Shown here in pieces: positions 16,800 through 25,949 of a stretch of DNA of 64,000 nt. The position numbers and the translations under genes are program-made. The number at the start of each line of letters is the position of its first letter. Within the stretch, counting starts at the first letter, position 1. The notes under the pieces were generated by a model. That model was not told the origin of the DNA. It was given only the letters and a program-made list of their open reading frames with translations, and did no database searches. The stretch comes from Paenibacillus sp. HB172176 (GTDB taxonomy: Bacteria > Bacillota > Bacilli > Paenibacillales > Paenibacillaceae): assembly GCF_011947265.1 (NCBI RefSeq), contig NZ_JAATHD010000002.1, forward strand, positions 1-64,000, written 5' to 3'.

Positions 16800-18890
16800 A
16801 TGATGCGACTGGATAATGCTTTGCAATGGAGCGGTTCTGTAGCCATCCGCGTGGAAGGAGAGCAGACTCCGCCCGTCAAGCATGCGCTGCGCATGCTTCT
16901 TCGCGACTTCGAGAGCGTGCTTGGCGAGAAGCCGACCGTCGTGGAAAAGCGGGATCGACATGTGGAGCTTGTCATTCGCTACGCGGATGCGGAAGAAACC
17001 AACCTCCAACGCGCAGAGGCTTACGGCTTCAGATTTCCCGCGGAGGGCGGGGGCTCCGACATGAGAATTTTGGGTTGTGACGAGCTGGGACTGGTATACG
17101 GGATGCTGGAATTCAGCAGAAGATATCTGGGCATCCAGCCGTTCTGGTATTGGGCGGATCAGACTATCGCGAGGCGGGAGAGCGTCGAAATAGACCGTTC
17201 GCCTTACGACTCTTCGGCGAGCAAGGTCCGATTCCGCGGCTGGTTCGTCAACGACGAGGTATCCCTGATCGGCTGGAAGGAGCCTTATCCGCCGTCGCGC
17301 GAGGTGTGGGAGCCCGTATTCGAAGCTTTGCTGCGCTGCGGGGGCAATATGGTCATTCCGGGAACGGACTTGCCTCGCCACGGCGTTCATTACGAGGTCG
17401 CGGAGGAGATGGGGCTTTGGGTGACGCATCACCATGCCGAGCCGCTTGGCGCGGAGATGTTCCTGCGCGCCTATCCCGGCAAGCAAGCCAGCTATCAGCA
17501 GCATCCCGAGCTGTTCGAGGCGTTGTGGGAAGAGGCGATTCAGGAGCAAAAGGACAGGAAGGTCGTCTGGGTACTCTCGTTCCGAGGGCAGGGCGACCAG
17601 CCGTTCTGGGAACAGGACCCTTCGTTCGATACGCCGGAGAAACGCGGTGGGATGATCGGCCGCGTCGTACGCAGGCAATACGATATGATTCGCAGAAGCG
17701 TCGCGGAGCCGATCTGCAGCGTCGCGCTGTACGGAGAAATCGCCGAGCTGTATAAGGGCGGTTACATCGATCTGCCGGAGGACATCATCAAGGTGTGGGC
17801 GGACAACGGCTATGGGAAAATGGTCTCTCGCAGGCACGGCAATCTGAATCTGCGCGTGCCGGCGTTGCCCGCGTCTTCAGACCACGGCAAACACGGCATC
17901 TATTACCACGTTACGTTCCACGATCTGCAAGCGTCGAACCACTTGACGCTGTTCCCGGGCCCGGCCTCCTTCGTCAAGGACGAGCTGGAGTCCGCGTTCG
18001 CGGCGGGCGCCGATGACTACCTGCTGGTCAACAGCGGCAATATCCGGCCGCATGTCTATATGTTGAACGCCGTGCGCGAGCTGTGGTCCGCCGGCCGTAT
18101 GGATGCGGACCGGCATCTGGAGAGGTTTGTCGCTTCCTATTACGGTAATGGCCGGGAGGAGCTGGCAGAGCTGCATCGGAGCTTCGCCGACGCTGCTATT
18201 GCGTACGGCCCGAATGCCGACGACTGGGCGGGCGACGAATATTACCACCATCCCGCCCGCAAGATAATCGGGCATTGGCTGACGGGGAAGGGCGCTGCGC
18301 CGGATGCCCGTCTAATCTGGGGCGCGGGGGATGTGCCGTTCCCGGAGCAAGTCAAGGCGTTCGAAGTTCGTCTGAAGGCGGGCATCGAGGCATGGGGAGA
18401 CTGGCTGGCGCGCTGCGACGCGGCCATCGCCAAGCTGGATGAGGCGGACGCGAGGAGAGCTCGCGATCAGTTACGCTTCCACGGCGCCCTGCACAAGAGC
18501 GGCAGTGAAGGTTTCTACTACTTATGCCGCGCTTATGACGCTTACCGCGAGGAGCGATACCCGCAAGCGTTCGTTCTCGCATCGCAGTCCGCGTGGGCAT
18601 ATCGGGAATCGCTGGCAACGCTGAGGGACGCCGAGCACGGCAAGTGGGAACGCTTCTACCTGGCGGACTGGCTTACCAACGTGGAGCGTACGCTAGAGAA
18701 TGTGGATACGGTCAGGCGTTACCTTCGTCTGCACGGCGACAGCCCGGACTTCTTCCTCTGGTACAAGGAGTACCTCATGCCGGTCGCCGAGAAGTATATC
18801 TATCTGGAGAATACGCATCGAAACCCGCTGTCCGACGATGAGCTGGCGGAGCTGCTGAAAGTGCATTTCGAAGGATTGGAACGGCAGTAA
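16800..18890 (+). CDS. GH115-family glycoside hydrolase (alpha-glucuronidase-like)
   Basis: A 696-residue protein resembling glycoside hydrolase family 115, whose known members remove 4-O-methyl-glucuronic acid side groups from xylan. An N-terminal sugar-hydrolase alpha/beta domain (EFSRRYLGIQPFWYWADQ) leads into a catalytic barrel (FRGWFVNDEVSLIGWKE, then GLWVTHHHAEPLG and VWADNGYGKMVSRR). There is no signal peptide, so it acts in the cytoplasm on imported oligosaccharides. Characterised members are longer, with extra C-terminal domains. It ends the importer operon, just before a strong terminator. Confidence 0.78.
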   Translation: MMRLDNALQWSGSVAIRVEGEQTPPVKHALRMLLRDFESVLGEKPTVVEKRDRHVELVIRYADAEETNLQRAEAYGFRFPAEGGGSDMRILGCDELGLVYGMLEFSRRYLGIQPFWYWADQTIARRESVEIDRSPYDSSASKVRFRGWFVNDEVSLIGWKEPYPPSREVWEPVFEALLRCGGNMVIPGTDLPRHGVHYEVAEEMGLWVTHHHAEPLGAEMFLRAYPGKQASYQQHPELFEALWEEAIQEQKDRKVVWVLSFRGQGDQPFWEQDPSFDTPEKRGGMIGRVVRRQYDMIRRSVAEPICSVALYGEIAELYKGGYIDLPEDIIKVWADNGYGKMVSRRHGNLNLRVPALPASSDHGKHGIYYHVTFHDLQASNHLTLFPGPASFVKDELESAFAAGADDYLLVNSGNIRPHVYMLNAVRELWSAGRMDADRHLERFVASYYGNGREELAELHRSFADAAIAYGPNADDWAGDEYYHHPARKIIGHWLTGKGAAPDARLIWGAGDVPFPEQVKAFEVRLKAGIEAWGDWLARCDAAIAKLDEADARRARDQLRFHGALHKSGSEGFYYLCRAYDAYREERYPQAFVLASQSAWAYRESLATLRDAEHGKWERFYLADWLTNVERTLENVDTVRRYLRLHGDSPDFFLWYKEYLMPVAEKYIYLENTHRNPLSDDELAELLKVHFEGLERQ

Positions 18891-18900
18891 AAAGATGAAG

Positions 18901-18945
18901 AAAGCGCATTTTTTCCGGCGATCTGCCGGAGGAGTGCGCTTTTTG
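18901..18945 (+). terminator. Terminator after GH115 gene
   Basis: AAAGCGCA (18901-18908) pairs with TGCGCTTT (18935-18942). An inner CCGGC/GCCGG stem lies inside and TTTTTG follows. The 325-base gap to the GH2 gene holds this, about 180 bases without a recognised feature, and promoter copy C. Confidence 0.8.
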
Positions 18946-19122
18946 ATTTGTGAGGCGGACGAGCGGTTATCTGTCGTCATAATCGTCTTGGCGATGACGC
19001 GGACCGCAGAGTGTACCTCAATCCTATCCTCTTTCTGAATTCTTTTGGCGATCTCAATTCCGGTTTTCTAGGCAAAGACGGGCGTCAGTTCAGGAGACAC
19101 GGAGGTGCAATCTGTCTGTTTT

Positions 19123-19179
19123 TTTCATTAAATTGCTCGAATAATTCCATGTGAATCATGCCCGCGGCGAGGTATCTTT
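19123..19179 (+). promoter_or_regulatory. Shared operator/promoter, copy C (GH2 gene)
   Basis: TTTCATTAAATTGCTCGAAT leads to a TTCCAT box ending at 19150, and GGTATCTTT starts 20 bases later at 19171. Aligned without gaps to copy B, 19 of the 28 upstream bases agree, and the -10 block GGTATCTTT is identical. The GH2 start codon is 44 bases further on. Confidence 0.65.
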
Positions 19180-19214
19180 AGGACAACCAAACGTAAGCAT
19201 GAGGAGGAATAACT

Positions 19215-22200
19215 TTGAGCAAGACAGACATTTGGCCACGTCCCCGCTTGAATCCGATGCCTATTAAAGTCGCGGGTGTAGAAACGCCGCGAATATCTCT
19301 CAACGGCGAGGATTGGAAGCTGCATTTGGAGGCGCCTGCCGATTTCACAGATACCGCAGTCGATATCTCGGCATGGGAGAACGTGACGGTGCCTTTCCAA
19401 GTGGACGCGGGGGAACATGAATACGCTTATGCCCGCAACCTTGTCATCCCGGAGGAATGGGAAGGGAACAGGGTGCTGCTGCGCTTCAACGGAGCGAATT
19501 GCCTGGCTAGGGTGTTCGTTGACGGGAAGTTCGTACGAGACCACTATGGGGCTTCGTGAGCTGGGATTGCGATATTACAGACTGCGTAAAGGCTGGAAAA
19601 AGCCACCGGCTCGTCATCGGCATCACGGACAAACCTCAGGAGGTGAATCCCTTCCATCGGGGAGGGCTGATTCGGGACGTTATATTGTATACGGTGCCCA
19701 CTTCATACGTAAGCAGATTTCAAGTCGAGACGACATTCGACGAGAGGTATGCCGATGCGATTCTGAACGTCTCCGCGTCCATCGAAGGCGGCAAAGGCCT
19801 TCTTGCCCTTACCTTGATTTCTCCATCGGGGAACGAGCTTGCATTGAGACCGATGACCGGGGAAGCGGGCTTGGATTGGAACGCGCAATACGATGTGCCG
19901 GAGCCTGCCAAGTGGGATAGCGAGCACCCTAATCTGTATACGCTAGCCGCTGGCCTAACGGTGGATGGCATCCTCGTAGAGGAGGTCGAACTGAAGCTTG
20001 GCTTTCGCCAAATCGAGTGCAGAGGCAATGAGGTATTCATTAACGGCCAGCTTCTAAAGCTTCGGGGCATCAATCGGCATGATATTCATCCCATTTCGGG
20101 AAGGGCCCTAACGCACGAACAGTGGGAGGAGGATGTCCGTCTTTTTAAGGAAGCCAACATTAACTTTATCCGGACCAGTCATTACCCGCCGAGCCCGGTC
20201 TTCCTGGACTTATGCGATCGTTATGGCATTTACGTCGAGGACGAGATTGCCGTGTCGTTCCTGGGTTACGGGACATGGCACACGGAGAACGACCCTGCTT
20301 ACACTTCCCGTTACATGGACCAATTCGCCGAGCTGATCGAACGGGATCGTTCCCGTCCGAGCGTTATTATATGGTCCCTCGCCAACGAGAGCTATTGGGG
20401 CGACAATCTGGCCATGATGAATGCCTACGCGAAGCAGGCCGATCCCGGCCGACTTACGATTTTCAGTTATCCGCTAACGCAGTTCGAGGATGATCTGCCC
20501 ACAGATATTTGGAGTAATCACTACGACAGATGGGATAGGGACCTGGCCGACCTGACGGATTGTTTCCGCCGCAGCCATCACGATCCCGAGGACAGACCCG
20601 TGCTGCACGACGAATCGACACATATCCCTTGTTACAATAAGGGCGAGCAGCAGCGCGATCCCGGGGTCAAGGACTTCTGGGGCGAGACGATCTATCGTTT
20701 CTGGGAGCGGCTGTGGGAGACGGACGGAGCACTGGGCTGCGCGATATGGGCCGGCATCGACGACATCCGGATCAAGGACAGCCGATCCTTTACCCACCCA
20801 TGGGGCATTCTCGACGGCTGGCGGCGTCCGAAGCCGGAATATTGGCATACGCGCAAAGGATTCTCGCCAATCGTGCTGCCGAGTCCGCCCAAGACCGACG
20901 GTTGCGCCACGGTCCTGGACATAGTCAACCGTTTCAACCATACCAATCTGAACGAGGTCAGCATCGGCTGGAAGCTGGAGGGGCGGGAGGGCGTGCTGCT
21001 CGGACCCGATGTGCCCCCGCGCGGGGCAGGACGGCTTGTTATTCCCGCTGCCTATCGGAGCGGCGCAACGTTGGAGCTGACGTTCACCGATCCGTTCGGC
21101 TTCCGGGTGGATGAAGCCGTGCTGGAACTGGACGTACCTGCCATGCAGTCTCCGAAGCTATCCGGAACGGCACCGGCCATTAACAGGGAAGGGGATTCCA
21201 TTGTCGTTGCGGGGCCGACGTTTTCGATTGTTTTCTCTGCGGTGACGGGGCAAATTACGCAAGGTTACGACAACGGCGAATTGGTGCTTACAGGAGGCCC
21301 CATTCTTAACCTGACGGGGTTGGCCTTGGGACCGTGGAAGCTCGAGAGTATAGATGCCGTCGAAGTATCGGGTGCCGCGCAGGTGATTTTGCATGGCCGG
21401 TATGACAAGGTTGCTGTTACCTTCGTCATCACCGTTGATGCCGACGGACTGATGGAGACGGCGTATACGATTACCGACATGCCTTACCCGAGTCCTCGGG
21501 AAATCGCCATCAGCGGAGGCATTACGTCACATGCCGGAGGATATGACGAAGTAGGCGTCTCTTACGTAGTAGCGGAGGGACTGGATACTTTGACCTGGAA
21601 GCGGAAGGGCCTCTGGAGCGTGTACCCGGACTGGCATATTGCGAGGCTGGAAGGGCGGACTGGCAAGCTGAATCCTGGGGGTGCCAACGTGCTGGATGCC
21701 AAGCCGGACTGGGACTGGCGGATGGACGAGAAGGACTGGCCGATCTTCGGCAAATATGATATCGGACGATGGGGCACGCGCGATTTTACAAGCATGAAGC
21801 CGTCGATTCTGTCCGCTTCGTTGGAGAACGGGCAGGGGAAGTTCTCGGTCTTGTCGGACGGGAGCGCATCCGTCAGGATGGAAGTGATGCTGAGGCCGGA
21901 TCATGTCGTGAATGACGACGATCCCGGCATACGTTATTCGGGAAGCTGGGCGCGACAGGCTACGCGTTACCGTACGATAGGGAATTCGGAAACGTGGTCG
22001 GCATTCGGGGGAGATTACTGCGAATACAGGTTTGTAGGGACGGGGATCGCGTGGTATTCCAGTCAGGACCGTATCTGCGGCATGGCCAAGCTTTATGTGG
22101 ACGGGGAATTGAAGAAGGCGGATATCGACTTGGGCTTGAGTCGTGCCGGCAAGACGGCGCGGGGCTACAGACGATTGCACAAGCAGTTGGTTTATGCCGT

Positions 22201-22450
22201 GCAGGATCTTTCCATGGGCGAGCATACTTTGCGGATCGAGGTTACTGGGGAGAACGCACCGGGCTCCAACAACAGTTATGTGAACATTGACCATTTTGTC
22301 GTGTTGGACGGCAAAGAGATCGGGGATACCCGCTTTATCGTGAACAACGAATTTAACTATCCCGAAATTTCGTGGGGAGATTACACGAAACCGCCGATTG
22401 CGGTGTCGTCCGGCTATACGGGGCGCGCCTTTACGAAGCTTGGCAGGTAA
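19215..22450 (+). pseudogene. GH2 glycosidase (beta-galactosidase-like), frameshifted
   Basis: Two frames, 19215-19559 and 19556-22450, together make one glycoside hydrolase family 2 protein of about 1078 residues. The sugar-binding jelly roll is split at 19548-19551, where GGGG stands in place of an expected GGGGG: adding one G restores Y-G-G-F-V-S-W-D-C. Downstream the immunoglobulin-like and barrel domains follow, with the acid/base Glu in WSLANESYWG and the probable nucleophile Glu in VLHDESTHI. A C-terminal carbohydrate-binding-like sandwich ends the protein. It starts at TTG 19215 behind GAGGAGGA. No signal peptide, so it is cytoplasmic. The break could be real, phase-variable or a sequencing error. 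Confidence 0.85.
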
Positions 22451-22456
22451 AAAAGA

Positions 22457-22490
22457 AGGCGTCCTCCTCCGGCTGGAAGCGGGGACGCCT
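22457..22490 (+). terminator. Hairpin after GH2 gene
   Basis: AGGCGTCC (22457-22464) pairs with GGACGCCT (22483-22490), followed by CTTTCGG. It starts seven bases after the GH2 stop. Confidence 0.6.
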
Positions 22491-22509
22491 CTTTCGGTTG
22501 CGGTGCTTG

Positions 22510-22616
22510 TTGGCGATGACCATGTTGTCCCCGATAGTGATGCCAGGGTTAATGACGGCTCGTCCGCCGATCCACACGTTGTTGCTAATCGTGACCGGTT
22601 AGCCGAACTCCGCGCC
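22510..22616 (-). pseudogene. Remnant of a hexapeptide-repeat sugar O-acetyltransferase
   Basis: On the minus strand about 35 codons read as the left-handed-helix core of maltose/galactoside acetyltransferases: GAEFG, an in-frame stop (22601-22599), then [19 protein letters not shown] and [10 protein letters not shown]. Beyond that the homology stops. Start, most of the protein and the C-terminus are gone, so this is a short gene fossil between the GH2 terminator and the next cluster. Confidence 0.7.
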
Positions 22617-22650
22617 TGATGCTCGTTACAAGCTGACGAGTGGGAGGAGG

Positions 22651-22683
22651 GAAACCCCAAGCCTCTCAGAGACTCAGGGTTTC
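22651..22683 (-). terminator. Hairpin downstream of the 77-residue protein gene
   Basis: GAAACCC (22651-22657) and GGGTTTC (22677-22683) can pair. It lies 10 bases beyond the stop of the minus-strand gene at 22694. The T-tract is poor. Confidence 0.4.
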
Positions 22684-22693
22684 TTTCACCTTG

Positions 22694-22927
22694 TTACTGA
22701 AGTTTGCTGAGACGTCCTCGTACAACCTCTTGTCCTGTCGCGATAGCACCGGTTTTCAGGGCGGTTAGTATTTTCTCCATAACAATATCGGATGGTTGAT
22801 TGACATCGTCTACAGCCGCAAGCAGTTGGTTTCCGATATTTGTTGCGCCGGTTTTCAAGACGGATTGAAAAAAATCCTTTGCATGGTTGTTCGAAATTTT
22901 CGCTTCTTTTTTGCTTTTTTTAGACAT
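22694..22927 (-). CDS. Small helical protein (77 aa), paralog of the one at 28815
   Basis: I do not recognise a family. After a lysine-rich start (MSKKSKKEAK) the protein has two similar helical stretches, each with a K-T-G-A core (VLKTGATNIGNQLLAAVDDV and ILTALKTGAIATGQEVVRG). The gene at 28815 encodes the same two-part pattern, including a shared DI-x3-K-x3-A-[LV]-K-x-GA run. The ATG at 22927 is used because AAAGGAGGTGAT lies just upstream; the earlier GTG overlaps that site. It closes the minus-strand arm of the ligase cluster. Confidence 0.7.
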   Translation of the reverse strand: MSKKSKKEAKISNNHAKDFFQSVLKTGATNIGNQLLAAVDDVNQPSDIVMEKILTALKTGAIATGQEVVRGRLSKLQ

Positions 22928-22966
22928 AGATATCACCTCCTTTCCCGTTCGTGCGGCATCAAGAGG

Positions 22967-23824
22967 TTAATTTTTTATGCGAATGATCTTTTTTCCTGCG
23001 TCCATCTTTTTTTTGGATTTTGCTTGCGATAATTTTTTTATTGCTTTTTTCTCTTTTTTTTGTTCCTTTTCTTTCAATTTCTTCTTTTGTTTCTTCTCTT
23101 CTTTCATTTGTTTTTTTGATTTTTCAATCTTCTTTTTTTCGCCCGACCAGGTCAGAAGCGCGTTTCCGAGAGACCGGGTTCCTTCGATTAACATGGAAGT
23201 GGAATTTTCGGCATTGTCCGGCAGATTTTGAGCTGAAGGTTTGTTTGCTTGTAATAGCCGTTTTTGACCCAGGAGCTGCTTCCATTCCCCGTTCTGCGTT
23301 TGCAATTCTAGTCTGCTCCAGAGAGCTGCGGCCTGCTTGTTCATTCCGATTCGGGCATAAGCTTCGCTCAGTTCGTCCAACAACTGGGAGAACAGGTCAG
23401 CTCGCAGGTTTTGCTCCTGCTTCAATTGCATTTCGATGAGGAGGGTATAATCCTCGATTACGGTGTTCGTTCGGTGGAAATATTTCTCCGGAAGCTCATA
23501 GGCGTTTTTACCGCGAAGCAAGCGAATTTCGGCATTACGGGGATCGGCGGCAACCGCGCTGTCCAAAAGCTTTAAACCATTATTGGACCACCTGAGCTTA
23601 TCGAACGGGTTTATTTTGTCACGAGCAATCAAGATCATGGAGCTCCCATAATAAGCATCCAGCAAGGCTGAATGCGGAAGGTCGATTCGCAGTTGCTCCA
23701 ATAATCGATTGGCTTCCAGTGCAGCCGCTTCGCTGCCCTCGACGCCTTCATTATGAAGCCGTATGGCTGTCAGCATTCTTTCGTCCAGCATTTGGGGTCG
23801 TTTCATGTCAATCATGTTGGTCAC
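22967..23824 (-). CDS. TPR-like protein with lysine-rich tail (285 aa)
   Basis: The first about 190 residues are alpha-helical repeats of TPR type (LLDAYYGSSMILIARDK, LLDSAVAADPRNAEIRLLRG, LSEAYARIGMNKQAAALW). The last about 60 residues are almost purely lysine and glutamate (for example KKQMKEEKKQKKKLKEKEQK), probably a charged coil. The helical part is clearly related to the next gene (shared AYYGSS-x-x-L-ARD and LSEAYRIAG-like runs), so the two arose by duplication. They overlap by 4 bases. The role is unknown; TPR domains normally bind proteins and the tail could bind nucleic acid, membranes or acidic proteins. Confidence 0.75.
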   Translation of the reverse strand: MTNMIDMKRPQMLDERMLTAIRLHNEGVEGSEAAALEANRLLEQLRIDLPHSALLDAYYGSSMILIARDKINPFDKLRWSNNGLKLLDSAVAADPRNAEIRLLRGKNAYELPEKYFHRTNTVIEDYTLLIEMQLKQEQNLRADLFSQLLDELSEAYARIGMNKQAAALWSRLELQTQNGEWKQLLGQKRLLQANKPSAQNLPDNAENSTSMLIEGTRSLGNALLTWSGEKKKIEKSKKQMKEEKKQKKKLKEKEQKKEKKAIKKLSQAKSKKKMDAGKKIIRIKN

Positions 23825-24351
23825 TTGTCAATTCCCTCGCTTTTCAGCTTGACGAGTTTCTGCAAGATCTCATCCGCCTTATTAAGATGTCCCGCAATTC
23901 GATAAGCTTCGCTTAATTGGTTTAGTACCTCTTTCAATTGCTTGGCGGTAAGAAATGTGGAATCAGCTCCGTAACGCTCAAGCAGGAAGGAAAAATCCTC
24001 AATTGCTGCTTGAGCGGTGTGGAAATAGTCATCGGGCAGCCGAAGAGAGACGTTCGCGCGCAAGAATCTAATTTCTTTTTGATTCGGCTCCATCGCAACG
24101 GCGTGGTTCAATGCTTCGATAGCTGCCAACGCCAATTCCTCTTTCTCTGGAAGCCGCATGCTGTCGCGAGCCAACAAGGCTAATGAACTGCCGTAATAGG
24201 CTTCAACAAGCGCATGCTCGGGAGCGATTCGCCGTAGCTTAACGAGCTTTTCATTAGCGATTTTTGCCGCCTTTTTATCTCCGTCCGTCCCTGCATGATG
24301 CAGCTTCTTCGCTTCTTTTAATCGTTTCTCGAAATTGCTGCCTTCTACCAT
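23821..24351 (-). CDS. TPR-like protein (176 aa), paralog of the downstream gene
   Basis: A soluble all-helical protein of TPR type. AYYGSSLALLARDSMRLPEKE, AALNHAVAMEPNQKEIRFLRAN-type repeats and LNQLSEAYRIAGHLNKADE align with the following gene but without its lysine-rich tail. It starts at ATG 24351 behind AGGGAGGTTGC and is the first gene of a minus-strand operon that diverges from the ligase operon across 224 bases. That arrangement suggests joint control with the ligases. No known function. Confidence 0.75.
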   Translation of the reverse strand: MVEGSNFEKRLKEAKKLHHAGTDGDKKAAKIANEKLVKLRRIAPEHALVEAYYGSSLALLARDSMRLPEKEELALAAIEALNHAVAMEPNQKEIRFLRANVSLRLPDDYFHTAQAAIEDFSFLLERYGADSTFLTAKQLKEVLNQLSEAYRIAGHLNKADEILQKLVKLKSEGIDK

Positions 24352-24575
24352 AATAGCAACCTCCCTATGAAAGAAACTCTCTCATTTCAAATGTTAGCTA
24401 CTCGTACAATATGATAGATTCGGTTCCTCCGATTGGATGAAATCCTTATTTTCATAAAATATACGTTTGTCCGAAACCAATCTATGAAAGCACGCATTTG
24501 CTAATAGAGAAATTGGAAAGGAGGGCAACGGTTCCCGAAATACATGTCAATAACAGCATGGATAGGAGGTTATCT

Positions 24576-25919
24576 ATGAAAATGCTCACTCATAAAATGA
24601 CGGTTAACATCGACGAGCATGCCTCTCATCTTGAATCATTCAAATCCTTTTTCAAAAAGCTGGATGATGAGGGGAAAACGATAGAAAAGCTGCCTCGGCA
24701 GGAAATCGAAGCGTATCAATTGAACGCGATTAACGCGACGCTCGCTCATGCCTGGAGCCGAAACGACTATTATCGTTCAAAGCTGCAGGAGGCAGGCTTT
24801 GCCGTTCCGGAGATTCAAAGCATGGAGCAGTTGGCGGCTTTGCCCATGCTTCATAAAGAGGTAATACGAGGCGACAAAGAAAAAATTTTGTGCGTAGAGG
24901 CGAAGGAAATCGGTCAGGTTCATCTCACAAGCGGTACTTCGGGCAAGCCGATCTATACGTCCTACACATTGGCGGATCAATATGTATATGATTTGCTGCC
25001 GAAATATCTGGAATTGTTCAAGGAATCGGAGGCGGATGTGGCAGCAATCGCATTGCCCTATGAATTTGCGCTTCCTGGACTTGGCTTTCAGCGTTTATTC
25101 CAATTTGCGTTTGGAACCGCAATTCTATCTCTGGGCAAAGGTGGTTATATGGCCCCTGTAGATAAATCGCTGGAATTAATGAAGGAATACGGAGCCACCG
25201 TACTGGCAACGACTCCGTCCTATGCCGCTCTCTTGGCGGAAGAAAGCGAGAAATGCGGCATTGCCATTGGCAAGGATATTCGCTTGAAGAAAATATGGCT
25301 GACTGGCGAAGGCTGTTCGGGCGCGTTCCGCGAGCGTCTTGAGCAATGGTGGGGCTGCGAGGTATCCTTCTTCTACGGCTCGACGGAATGCGGCGTTGTC
25401 GCAGTGGAATGCAGCAATCATAGAGGCTATCACATCATGGAGGGTCATGTGAAAGTAGAGATTGTCGACAGAGCGACGGGAGAGAAGCTTCCTTATGGCA
25501 AAATAGGCGAAATCGTTGTGACGACTTTGCTGCGGGAAGCAATGCCGATGATTCGTTACCGTACCGGTGATATCGGATTTCTGCAAGCATCGAAATGCGC
25601 TTGCGGTCTTACGATGGATGTTCTGCAGCTCCGGGGAAGGATGGAGAATATTCTGACCTTTAATGGCGAGAGCTACTCTCCGTTCATGCTGGAACAATTT
25701 CTGATGGAAATTGGGGATGTGGGAATGTGGTATCAATTAAAGCCCAGCGATAATGCTTTGAAGATTGTGGCCGAGCCGTTCCGAACGAGCTTGACAGAAG
25801 AACAATTGGCTGCGAAAATCCGCAATCATATGCTGGATCGAATGGGTATTCCTTGCGAAGTAGAGATTAGGCACGATATTCCTCGCTCATTCGGCAAAGC
25901 AACCCGAATCATCATGTAA
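24576..25919 (+). CDS. PaaK-like phenylacetate-CoA ligase-family adenylating enzyme (1)
   Basis: A 447-residue member of the phenylacetate-CoA ligase/F390-synthetase family (COG1541), which activates an aromatic acid as acyl-AMP and usually transfers it to CoA. The phosphate loop is HLTSGTSGKPIYTSYT (about residues 108-123), the adenine motif FYGSTECGVV, and the hinge region IRYRTGDIGF is followed by a CACG zinc-type motif and LRGRMENILTFNGES. The ATG at 24576 follows ATAGGAGGT; an earlier in-frame codon at 24498 is less likely. It heads a five-gene operon with a second ligase, a DAHP synthase and a chorismate-lyase-like gene, so a chorismate-derived benzoate is a plausible substrate. Confidence 0.85.
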   Translation: MKMLTHKMTVNIDEHASHLESFKSFFKKLDDEGKTIEKLPRQEIEAYQLNAINATLAHAWSRNDYYRSKLQEAGFAVPEIQSMEQLAALPMLHKEVIRGDKEKILCVEAKEIGQVHLTSGTSGKPIYTSYTLADQYVYDLLPKYLELFKESEADVAAIALPYEFALPGLGFQRLFQFAFGTAILSLGKGGYMAPVDKSLELMKEYGATVLATTPSYAALLAEESEKCGIAIGKDIRLKKIWLTGEGCSGAFRERLEQWWGCEVSFFYGSTECGVVAVECSNHRGYHIMEGHVKVEIVDRATGEKLPYGKIGEIVVTTLLREAMPMIRYRTGDIGFLQASKCACGLTMDVLQLRGRMENILTFNGESYSPFMLEQFLMEIGDVGMWYQLKPSDNALKIVAEPFRTSLTEEQLAAKIRNHMLDRMGIPCEVEIRHDIPRSFGKATRIIM

Positions 25920-25949
25920 GCCATTCCGCATAGAAGGAGGTGTCTCCAA

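Noticed and set aside
18946..19110. Protein-like minus-strand stretch in the GH115-GH2 gap
   Set aside because: About 30 codons look protein-like, but they contain a stop and resemble nothing I can name, so no gene is called.
21527..22660. 377-residue minus-strand open frame
   Set aside because: It is antisense to the well-supported GH2 gene. Only the short acetyltransferase fossil near 22510-22616 is meaningful there, and it lies in a different frame.
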